Shown in pieces: positions 35,687 through 42,928 of a stretch of 64,000 bases of DNA. The notes below the pieces were generated by a model. That model searched no databases, was not told the origin of the DNA, and saw only the letters and a list, made by a program, of their open reading frames with translations. Location: the NCBI GenBank assembly GCA_003225005.1, contig QIAN01000048.1, positions 62,001 through 126,000 of the forward strand, given 5' to 3'. This DNA is from Acidobacteriota bacterium. GTDB taxonomy: Bacteria; Acidobacteriota; Terriglobia; Terriglobales; Acidobacteriaceae. A program made the translations under genes and the position numbers. Position 1 is the stretch's first letter. Each line of letters starts with the position of its first letter.

Positions 35687-36628
35687 CTAGGGAGTCAGAG
35701 GTTGCTGGCGCGCCCGCTCCGTTACCCAGTCCGTCCAGATCGAAGAGGCTCCGCTGGCCAACAGCGGGATCTTTCCGAACACCGCATCCACGAAATTTTC
35801 CAACATGGGATAGTGCAGATTAACGTGCGGCGGAAGATGCTCTCTGCCGCCGGGATAAACGAGCTCCGGCCCGTTCAAAGGCGTTAAATCCATTTCGCCT
35901 TCCGTGCCGCGTATGCGGCATTCGTCCCGCTTCACTCTGGAGTGCCACCGTACATCCACCACACCGCGCACGCCGTTCTCGTAATCAATCATCACGGTGG
36001 CATTGTCTTCCACGGCGTAGTGATGCACCGCGTGGGAGAGCTGTCCGCTCACCCGCTGCGGCTGGCCGAAAAGGAAGTTCAACACGTCAATGCGGTGAGA
36101 TCCGATATCGAACAGCGGCCCACCCCCGGCTTTTACAGGATCAACCAACCAGGCGCGGCTGCTATCCCGTCCATCGAACCAATCATGGCAGGTAAGCTCG
36201 GCGAACACCGGCGTCCCGATCGCGCCCGCGCCGAGCAACGCCCGGGCCCGTTGCACTTTAGGATAGCTGCGGCGGTAGTAGGCCACTCCCAGTGTTTTTC
36301 CCGTCTCCGAAGCGGTGCGCAACATGGAGCGCGCTTCCGCCTCGTTCATAGCCATGGGCTTCTCGCATACCACGTGCTTGCCCGCGCGCAGGGCCTGAAT
36401 CGTCTGTGGCGCATGCAGAAAAACCGGGGTGGCAACATAAACCGCATGGACTGCCGTCTCGGAAACAGCTTCCCCGAGGTTAGCCCAAGGGCGCGTGTTC
36501 AACGGAGCAGCTTTTGCCAGATCGCGGGTTACGACGCCGTACAGGTTGCTTCTGGATTCGGCCCGAATCGCCGGAATAACCCGCCTGACCGCGATGTCGC
36601 CGACTCCAACAACAACCCAATTCAGCAT
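35687..36628 (-). CDS. Gfo/Idh/MocA family oxidoreductase
   Basis: A 313-residue NAD(P)-dependent sugar or inositol dehydrogenase-like enzyme, starting at ATG 36628 (MLNWVVVGVGDIAVRRV) with the dinucleotide-binding G-x-G-x-x-A pattern. EKPMAMNEAEA carries the family Lys, and the second half has the C-terminal beta-sheet domain with GGGPLFDIGSHRIDVLNFLFG. The frame is open to 36691 without homology. It converges with the amidohydrolase. The substrate is unknown; this family works on many cyclic polyols and sugars. Confidence 0.9.
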   Translation of the reverse strand: MLNWVVVGVGDIAVRRVIPAIRAESRSNLYGVVTRDLAKAAPLNTRPWANLGEAVSETAVHAVYVATPVFLHAPQTIQALRAGKHVVCEKPMAMNEAEARSMLRTASETGKTLGVAYYRRSYPKVQRARALLGAGAIGTPVFAELTCHDWFDGRDSSRAWLVDPVKAGGGPLFDIGSHRIDVLNFLFGQPQRVSGQLSHAVHHYAVEDNATVMIDYENGVRGVVDVRWHSRVKRDECRIRGTEGEMDLTPLNGPELVYPGGREHLPPHVNLHYPMLENFVDAVFGKIPLLASGASSIWTDWVTERARQQPLTP

Positions 36629-36744
36629 TGCCCGTGTGCCTCGTATCAGTTTCCGAACTGGTGCTCGCACTCGATGAAGCTGACGCAACAAAAATCAAAG
36701 GCCGGACTGAGCCGGCCTTCGCCATTGATTTCGAATGCAGGGAA

Positions 36745-37038
36745 CTATTTCTTGGGAGCGATCGCATCCTTGGCGGCCTTGGCTACGCGGAACTTGACCA
36801 CGGTCTTAGCCTTAATCTGGATGGGCTCGCCCGTCTGCGGATTGCGTCCGACGCGCGCCTTGCGGTGCGCCTTCACCAGCCGGCCCAGGCCGGGCACCAC
36901 GAATACGCCGTTCTTTTTTGTTTCCTTGATGGCGGTATCAGCCAACTGCTCCAGGAACAACGCTGTAGTTTTATTGTTGAGCTCGGTCTTCTCGGCTAGA
37001 TGCCGGATGAGCTGTGTCTTGGTCATACCTGACGCCAT
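36745..37038 (-). CDS. HU-family DNA-binding protein
   Basis: A 97-residue nucleoid protein. The ATG at 37038 is preceded by GAGGAGGAAGTTT, an excellent ribosome-binding site, so the frame upstream to 37083 is not used. The N-terminal helices (MTKTQLIRHLAEKTELNNKT) and the DNA-clasping arm VGRNPQTGEPIQIKAKTVVKFR with the intercalating Pro are conserved. It bends DNA and compacts the chromosome; as the only HU gene in this window it may be the main one or a paralogue. It ends in KDAIAPKK. Confidence 0.95.
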   Translation of the reverse strand: MASGMTKTQLIRHLAEKTELNNKTTALFLEQLADTAIKETKKNGVFVVPGLGRLVKAHRKARVGRNPQTGEPIQIKAKTVVKFRVAKAAKDAIAPKK

Positions 37039-37322
37039 AAACTTCCTCCTCGACAATTTTTTTGATTTAATTCCGGTGGGCACTATGTTACATCAGCAAC
37101 CCTGTGGAAAACACCGCATTTTACGCGGGTCTAGACAATATAAGATGCGCAGGAGGGCCTTTTCATGCGCTGTTTTGCAAATCGAGGTTCTCAAATGGCC
37201 GTTTTGCAGGCCCTCCCTGATGGTCAGAAAGCAGGAATTCACCAGATGAGCCTTTCGCGTAGTGGTCGCGGAAGCGGCATCTGGGGTTTGGAATGCCATA
37301 ATGACTCAGAGGAGTCTGCGTT

Positions 37323-37979
37323 TTGAGCTGTGCCATCTGCGAGATGCGAAGAGAAAAGCGCTTTTGCCCGGCGGTGCATGGGCGCATCTGCGCGCAATGT
37401 TGCGGCGAACAGCGCGAGGTCACGCTCGACTGTCCCAGCGGTTGTCCATATCTTCAGCAAGCACGGGAACACGAGAAGCCGCGTTCCATGGGCCAGTTTG
37501 ATCCCGCCTCGCTGTTTCTCGCGGTTGAGATCCCCGACCAGTTTCTGTACGAGCGCGAGCCCTTGCTAATGGGTTTGAGCTTGGCCTTGGCCAAGGGCGC
37601 CAGAAGAGATCGCACCATGCATGACGGTGATCTGATCGCTGCCCTTTCGGCGCTGTGCACAAGCTATGAGCGCCTGGTTAGCTCGGGACTGCACTACGAA
37701 CAAACGTTGACCAACATCGCGCAGCAAACCATCGCGTCGGAAGTGGAAGCCATGTTGCAGCAATATCGCGAGGTCGAGCTGAAACACGCAGGCTACTCCA
37801 GCTTGCGTGATTCCGACGTGCTGAGAGCCCTGGTATTTCTGGTTCGAATGGCATACGGACGAACCTCAGGCCGTCCCAAGTCGCGTGCCTTCATTGATTT
37901 TCTCGCGGCGCAATTTCCGGAAAGGGAGTCAGCATGGGTTGCGCCCCAGGAAGCTGCCAGCCGGATTATCATGCCGTAA
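37323..37979 (+). CDS. Conserved protein with N-terminal Cys-rich zinc-ribbon-like motif
   Basis: A 218-residue protein starting at TTG 37323. The first 45 residues contain eight cysteines (C-x2-C near the N-terminus, then FCPAVHGRICAQCC and DCPSGCPY), suggesting a zinc-binding module. The rest is mostly helical and lacks membrane segments. It resembles a family of unknown function I know from acidobacterial genomes. It is divergent from HU and its coding ends just before the folK coding. A regulatory or RNA-binding role would fit a zinc ribbon but cannot be inferred reliably. Confidence 0.78.
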   Translation: MSCAICEMRREKRFCPAVHGRICAQCCGEQREVTLDCPSGCPYLQQAREHEKPRSMGQFDPASLFLAVEIPDQFLYEREPLLMGLSLALAKGARRDRTMHDGDLIAALSALCTSYERLVSSGLHYEQTLTNIAQQTIASEVEAMLQQYREVELKHAGYSSLRDSDVLRALVFLVRMAYGRTSGRPKSRAFIDFLAAQFPERESAWVAPQEAASRIIMP

Positions 37980-38037
37980 CCTAAACGGAAAATCGCCGTG
38001 GCCAACGCTCCTGTAGCCGGAGATGACTTGAGTCGTG

Positions 38038-38559
38038 TCAATCCGGGGAAATGCCTGGCTGGATCTTTCTTCTTACTTCCTGACCCGGGGGCAGAGCTTG
38101 CAGCAGCTCAAGGACAGTTTTATTGAACCGCGGGTGCAACGCTTCCGGCCGAATCTCCGCCAAAGGCTCAAGCACAAAGCGCCGTTCCTGCATCGCGGGA
38201 TGCGGTACGGTCAGCTTCGGCGTAGCGATGACAGCATTGCCGAACAGCAATATGTCAATGTCAATCGTGCGCGGTCCTTTTTTCTGCTCGCGCTGGCGAC
38301 CCATTCCTTGCTCAATCCGAAGGATGGACGCCATCAGTACTTCCGGCGTCTTCGGAGTTTCGAGAGCGATGGCACAATTCAAGAACCAGGGCTGAGTCGT
38401 GACCTCGACAGGCTCGGTTTCGTAGAAGGACGAGACTGCTGCCACGCGTCCCTCCGATCCCAGGCGGGAGATCGCATCTCGCAAATGAGCTTCGCGATCA
38501 TTGAGGTTCGAACCCAGCGAAAGATAGGCAGTTTCCTGCATGGATCGACGGTGCCCCAT
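38038..38559 (-). CDS. folK: 2-amino-4-hydroxy-6-hydroxymethyldihydropteridine pyrophosphokinase
   Basis: HPPK activates the pterin in folate synthesis. The 173-residue protein has YLSLGSNLNDREAHL at the start, the pterin loop SFYETEPVEVTTQPWFLNCA, and the signature GPRTIDIDILLFG with the Mg-binding Asp pair. The start could be Met 1 or Met 7. No folB or folP is adjacent. It converges with the Cys-rich protein gene. Confidence 0.95.
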   Translation of the reverse strand: MGHRRSMQETAYLSLGSNLNDREAHLRDAISRLGSEGRVAAVSSFYETEPVEVTTQPWFLNCAIALETPKTPEVLMASILRIEQGMGRQREQKKGPRTIDIDILLFGNAVIATPKLTVPHPAMQERRFVLEPLAEIRPEALHPRFNKTVLELLQALPPGQEVRRKIQPGISPD

Positions 38560-38733
38560 GTTTACACGGTTACTTTACAGCAGAGAATTGTGTCTGCACT
38601 GACGCGCTGAAATTCCCAGGCCGTATTTAGCTCGAACCGCTCATAAGTCTCGGTAGCGGTTAGGCGCGTGGCCATGGGAGACCGTTACCTCTGTCACTAC
38701 GCTCTTCCTCTTGTCGGAATCTACAATCACAGG

Positions 38734-39423
38734 ATGACGTTAGAATCCCTTTTGCTGAGCGCGGACAGCAATGTGGAGAGTGTGCTCCGGCCGACCCTGG
38801 AAAAGCTGGCAATCGAGGTGGAGATCTGCCGAGAAGCGCGCTCGGGAAGCGAAATCCTTCTCTCCGAAAAATTCGACGCCGTGATCGTAGACTGCGACGA
38901 TCTGCGGGGCGGCTTGGCGCTGTTGGAAGGCCTGCGTGCCACCCCCAGCAATAAGAGTTCCGTGAGCTTTGCGATCCTCAACGGCAAAAAGACAACGACT
39001 CAACAGGCATTCGGCATGGGCGCGAATTTTGTTCTACAAAAGCCCATCAGCGCTTTGAATGCATCACGTTGCTTCAACGCAGCATTGAACTTCATGGTTC
39101 GCGAGCGTCGCCGGTATTTCCGCCAGCCGCTCAAGACGCTGGTCAGCATTTTCTACGCCAACAAGGAATTGAAGGCTTCCAGTACCAACGTCAGCGAAGG
39201 TGGCATAGCACTGATATTGCGAGAAGAATTACCCAAAGGCGCGACGCCTCTGCTGAAGTTTATGCTGCCTGACGTCAATGTGCCCTTTGAGGTCGAAGCA
39301 GAGGTGGCTTGGGCGGATAGCAAAGGACACGTCGGATTTCGCTTTTTGAACGTTTCCCAAAGCGCGCAACAAGCGCTGGAGAAGTGGCTGGACGCCCAGA
39401 TGGCGAGTAGTTTTCCTGGGTGA
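38734..39423 (+). CDS. PilZ-domain protein with degenerate receiver-like N-terminus
   Basis: A 229-residue protein. Residues 1-125 resemble a response-regulator receiver fold (DAVIVDCDDLRGGLALLEGLR, and a late Lys in VLQKPISALN), though the typical N-terminal acidic pair is weak. The C-terminal PilZ domain starts at about 126 with RERRRYFRQPLKTLVSI, containing the R-x3-R c-di-GMP motif, and continues with NVSEGGIAL, the second PilZ motif. It is therefore a predicted cyclic-di-GMP receptor. ATG 38734 is used; the frame is open to 38668. It could relay the output of the GGDEF enzymes in this region. Confidence 0.87.
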   Translation: MTLESLLLSADSNVESVLRPTLEKLAIEVEICREARSGSEILLSEKFDAVIVDCDDLRGGLALLEGLRATPSNKSSVSFAILNGKKTTTQQAFGMGANFVLQKPISALNASRCFNAALNFMVRERRRYFRQPLKTLVSIFYANKELKASSTNVSEGGIALILREELPKGATPLLKFMLPDVNVPFEVEAEVAWADSKGHVGFRFLNVSQSAQQALEKWLDAQMASSFPG

Positions 39424-39646
39424 AGGAATCGATGACCCTTCCCAGCTCAAAGAGCACCCGGTAAACTTCTGCTCTTTTCCTGCAGGCGCGTTTCTCCTGG
39501 ACCCAGCCTGCCAACACCCAGCCCTCCAACCCCCAGCAGCGCGTTGAACTTACTGTCGTGGCGAACAGGGTGCCGCAGGTATTCAGCTAGAGACTTGCTT
39601 TCCGGCGGAAGCCTGGCAATCTGGGTAGTGGTCGGTGAGCTACCCT

Positions 39647-39886
39647 ATGCTTCCTGCTGATTTGCGAATCGCCCGGGTGCAAAAAACCCTGCGCTGGTTT
39701 GAACAGGACATCCCTCTGCTCAACATGCGAGTAAAGGATTTGTCCGCTGAACGGCAAGAGTCGGCCCGCAGATTTGCCGCTGCCCTGATTGACAAGACTC
39801 GGGCAGAACTTAAAAAACTGTTGGAAGAACGTCCGCTCGACTTAGGCGACAGCCAGCACGGGCCTCCCTGCGAGCCGGCGGACTGA
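39647..39886 (+). CDS. Small hypothetical protein
   Basis: A 79-residue, charged, helical protein from ATG 39647 (MLPADLRIARVQKTLRWFEQ), with an alternative GTG at 39635. The composition (many Arg, Glu, Leu) and a heptad-like pattern suggest one or two helices, possibly coiled coil. No family is recognised. It ends before the converging lpxC. Its coding status rests on composition only. Confidence 0.5.
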   Translation: MLPADLRIARVQKTLRWFEQDIPLLNMRVKDLSAERQESARRFAAALIDKTRAELKKLLEERPLDLGDSQHGPPCEPAD

Positions 39887-39938
39887 ACATTTCACGGCAC
39901 TCCTTGCCAGGGTGTGCAGAAGAACGATTTTCGTGAAA

Positions 39939-40928
39939 TTAGGCTGAAGACCGAGCCGCGGTTTGCCTATCGCCTTCCAGGTAGGGGGCTTCTTCACGCT
40001 CCGGGTGCGTAACTTCCTCCCATAACGTCTTGTCCCGCAGAATACGGGAGACCAGGGCGGTGTGCATGGCATGACCAGCACGGTCGGCCACAACATTTCC
40101 CAAAATCTGCTTCCCCAAAAGTGCCAGATCGCCCACCAGGTCCAACACTTTGTGCCTTACGAACTCATCCGCGAAGCGTAAAGGCCCGTTCTCAATTCCA
40201 TCTCGCGTAAGGACGATGCAGTTCTCCCGCGAAGCGCCGCGGATGAGGCCCATATCACGCATGGCGCGCTCGTCCTGGCGCGAGCCAAAGGTGCGCGCGG
40301 CCGCAATATTACGCAAATAACTCCCGTTGGAAAGCTCGACGCGAAATGTCTCTTTGCCGATTAACGGATGAGGAAAATTAATGCTGTAAGAAACTGAATA
40401 CGAGTCCGCGGGATAGACGGCAATGAATTTGTTTCCGTCACGCAGTTCCAGCTCGCGGCAAATCTTCAGATACTTGCGAGGGCGGCGTTGTTTGCGAACT
40501 CCCGCTTTCTGAATCATCTCCACGAACGGTCGCGCACTGCCGTCCAAAATTGGCAACTCCAGGTTATCCAGTTCAACGACCGCGTTGTCAATGCCGGTGC
40601 CAATGAATGCGGAGAGCAGGTGCTCCGTGGTGGAGATCAGAACCCCCTTTTTCATTAGGCTCGTGGCGTAGCTGACGCGGGCGACGTTGCGGCTAACCGC
40701 CTCGATCTCAAATCCTTCCAGATCGGTACGGCGAAAAACGATGCCCGTACCGGGGGACGCTGGGAGTATGCGCAACGAGACGGGAGCGCCACTGTGCAGG
40801 CCTATGCCCACGCATTCAACGGCAGAGCGAACTGTCTGTTCACGTGGCAAAAATGGAATGGTGTATGTCCGTATGAATGAATAAATTACCCCTCGAAGGA
40901 GCAAAACTGTCTGTGGTAAAAACGCCAC
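39939..40928 (-). CDS. lpxC: UDP-3-O-acyl-N-acetylglucosamine deacetylase
   Basis: LpxC carries out the committed zinc-dependent step of lipid A synthesis. Conserved features: EQTVRSAVECVGIGLHSGAPVSL at the start of homology, STTEHLLSA with a zinc His, the HKVLDLVGDLALLG block with His and Asp, and the late His in GHAMHTALV. Homology begins near residue 29, and no good ATG exists there. I give the GTG at 40928 as the longest frame; an ATT or TTG start closer to the homology is possible. The protein is 329 residues from that GTG, with about 300 homologous. A hairpin spans the start region. Confidence 0.9.
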   Translation of the reverse strand: MAFLPQTVLLLRGVIYSFIRTYTIPFLPREQTVRSAVECVGIGLHSGAPVSLRILPASPGTGIVFRRTDLEGFEIEAVSRNVARVSYATSLMKKGVLISTTEHLLSAFIGTGIDNAVVELDNLELPILDGSARPFVEMIQKAGVRKQRRPRKYLKICRELELRDGNKFIAVYPADSYSVSYSINFPHPLIGKETFRVELSNGSYLRNIAAARTFGSRQDERAMRDMGLIRGASRENCIVLTRDGIENGPLRFADEFVRHKVLDLVGDLALLGKQILGNVVADRAGHAMHTALVSRILRDKTLWEEVTHPEREEAPYLEGDRQTAARSSA

Positions 40929-41038
40929 AGTACGTGGTGGAATCCCAATGCCGAGCCAAGCTCAACAACAGCAAGGTGAAACCCAGCTGACAGCTGCTCG
41001 GAGCGATAAGGGTCCTCGAGCGAAATGCTCGGAAGAGG
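40911..41038. other. Structured non-coding region upstream of lpxC
   Basis: Between the LolA-like gene end and lpxC lie several potential stems: CTGTGG-TAAAAACG-CCACAG (40911-40930), a long-range CCGAGC (40951-40956) with GCTCGG (40996-41001), CAGCTG-A-CAGCTG (40984-40996), and a stacked hairpin CGAGC-GAAAT-GCTCG (41017-41031) extended by CCT/AGG (41014-41016 with 41036-41038). It could be an lpxC leader (minus strand) or a small RNA on either strand. I do not recognise a known riboswitch or 5S rRNA. Confidence 0.45.
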
Positions 41039-41045
41039 CCGGAAA

Positions 41046-41894
41046 TCAGTGTTTGGCGGTTTCTTTATTGGGGTCGTAACGGGCGTTCGGATCGAACATT
41101 GCCGGGTTCAGGCCCTGGTTGTACTTCGCTGTATTTAGAAAGCGCTGAACCGCCATGTCGCCGTTGAAGTTGCGGGTGAATCTGTAGGCCGTCATAATGC
41201 CCTGGACGAGACGATAGTTGTCGTAAATTTCCTCCTCCAGATTTCGTTGCTTGTCGTCCGGGTCGCGCCAGGTAAAGGTCTTTTTTATGGGCAAATTAGT
41301 CTCAGCGTCGAAATAAAGGGTGACACTCTCGTTCTGGTCATTGATCAGCGTTACCTGTATTGCGGGCTGCTCGGCTGCTACCGCGTTGCCTTCGTAAAAC
41401 AACGCAACCTTTGGATCCGTGGTCCATTTCCGCAACACCACGTCGAGTGAGAACCGACGCCGCCGTAGATAATCGGTAACATCTTTGGGCTCGATCGGAT
41501 GCGGACCCTTGTAGGTAATCTCGTAGCCTTTGTCGCCGTTATAAAGCATGGCGATGTCCCGTTGCTTTGTGATTTCAATCCGCTCTTTGTCGGGGAATTC
41601 CACAAAGCGCCAGAACTGCACACCGTTGCTCGTGGGCCGGCCGTGATGGAAGCTGTAAGTGCGCCCTTCTTGTTGCATGTCGCGCACGCCGAGATAGGCC
41701 TCGCCCCCCAGCGCGTGGATTGCCTTATCCAGCAGCGCTTTGGCTTTACCAACGTTTTCTTGATCGACCGGTATTGCCGGCCCCGCAGCCGTCGAGGTGT
41801 GAGACGGCTCTGGGGGCCCTTCCTGAGCCACGACGGACCTAGCTAGGCTCGCACCCAAGATGAGGGACAGCAATAGGAGAAGGGGACGTTTCAT
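41046..41894 (-). CDS. LolA-like outer-membrane lipoprotein-sorting protein
   Basis: A 282-residue exported protein from ATG 41894, with a signal peptide (MKRPLLLLLSLILGASLARSVVA). Downstream, ALLDKAIHALGGEAYLGVRDMQQEGRTYSFHHG starts a LolA/DUF4292-like fold, with VTLYFDAETNLPIKKTFTW as the hallmark beta-hairpin where lipid transport or lipoprotein sorting relatives are matched. It probably binds a hydrophobic group in the periplasm. Specific function is inferred only. It precedes lpxC on the same strand and is separated from it by the structured region. Confidence 0.78.
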   Translation of the reverse strand: MKRPLLLLLSLILGASLARSVVAQEGPPEPSHTSTAAGPAIPVDQENVGKAKALLDKAIHALGGEAYLGVRDMQQEGRTYSFHHGRPTSNGVQFWRFVEFPDKERIEITKQRDIAMLYNGDKGYEITYKGPHPIEPKDVTDYLRRRRFSLDVVLRKWTTDPKVALFYEGNAVAAEQPAIQVTLINDQNESVTLYFDAETNLPIKKTFTWRDPDDKQRNLEEEIYDNYRLVQGIMTAYRFTRNFNGDMAVQRFLNTAKYNQGLNPAMFDPNARYDPNKETAKH

Positions 41895-42038
41895 CCAGCC
41901 AATTGGGTTCGACGCCAGCAACGAGAATTGTAATCGTTCGCGCGGAATCTTGGCTTACTGCGCGCCGGCGAGGTCACACCTGATTTGGATGCAGAAGACG
42001 GCTGTCTGGTGTGAGCCAGGAGACATTTTTGCCGGATT

Positions 42039-42821
42039 TTACCCGCACAGCACCGCGCCACCGTTTACGTTGAAGATTTCCCCGGTGATGAACGCGGCGT
42101 GTTCGGTGCATAAGAAGAGAGCTGGCGCGGCGATCTCCTCCGGTTTGCCGACTCGTCCCAGGGGAATCGTACTTCGAATTTCGTCGCCGCTCTCGGGATC
42201 ATCCAGCGCCGGCCTCGACATATCGGTATCCACCCAGCCGGGTGCAACCGAATTCACGTAGATTCCTGCTGAGGCCAATTCTGTAGAAAGGCTTTTTACC
42301 ATGCTGATCAGCGCCCCTTTGCTGGCGGAGTAATCGCAATGGAAGGCTTCACCGCGTTGGCCGCTGGTAGAACTGATCAGCACAATGTGTCCGGCAGCAG
42401 TGCCGGTCCGAGGCTGTGTCTTCATTTGCGCAACCGCATGCTTCACCAGCCCGAAGACACCATCCAGATTGATAGCAAGAGTCGAGCGCCATTGCTCGTC
42501 TGGCATCTCATCGATCGCCTTATCCTGAGCAGGCCATACGCCGTGATTGGCAATTAGGATGTCGAGCCGTCCGAAGCGCTTCACCACTTCGGCTACAAGG
42601 CCACGACCTGCCGACGGCCCACTTAGGTTCGAAGCGACAGCCTGGCAATCAGCCTCGCCACATTGCCGGCGTAGTGCCTCGGCTTGGGACTGAGCTTTTT
42701 CATAACTGAAGACGACTTTGGCGCCGGCAGCGGTGAACATGCGCACCGTCGCCGCGCCAATGCCGCGCGAACCGCCGGTGATCAGGGCGACCTTGTTAGA
42801 AAGGGAAAGAGCAATGGACAT
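42039..42821 (-). CDS. Short-chain dehydrogenase/reductase (FabG-like)
   Basis: A 260-residue NAD(P)-dependent reductase from ATG 42821. The classical SDR motifs are present: TGGSRGIG (cofactor), NHG in IANHGVWP (usually NAG), active-site Ser in LISSTSGQ, and Y-x3-K in DYSASKG; the C-terminus has the VAPGWVDTDM and NVNGGAVL blocks. The substrate could be a 3-oxoacyl thioester or another ketone. The frame extends to 43121 but homology starts at the chosen Met. It is downstream of the large signalling gene on the same strand. Confidence 0.9.
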   Translation of the reverse strand: MSIALSLSNKVALITGGSRGIGAATVRMFTAAGAKVVFSYEKAQSQAEALRRQCGEADCQAVASNLSGPSAGRGLVAEVVKRFGRLDILIANHGVWPAQDKAIDEMPDEQWRSTLAINLDGVFGLVKHAVAQMKTQPRTGTAAGHIVLISSTSGQRGEAFHCDYSASKGALISMVKSLSTELASAGIYVNSVAPGWVDTDMSRPALDDPESGDEIRSTIPLGRVGKPEEIAAPALFLCTEHAAFITGEIFNVNGGAVLCG

Positions 42822-42928
42822 AGGAGAAACAGTTTCCAATTTCTTTTGTCCATATGCAAGTGCAGATGCAGAAAGATCGAAACTGGTCGTGGAAAACCGG
42901 TGACAACCGATTGGTCGGGGCGGCGCTT

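Noticed and set aside
38495-38520. GAGGTTCGAACCC, resembling a T-arm
   Set aside because: It lies within folK coding and no cloverleaf can be drawn.
40930-41040. Considered as 5S rRNA
   Set aside because: No matching terminal helix or 5S consensus core (such as CCGAACACGGAAG) was found.
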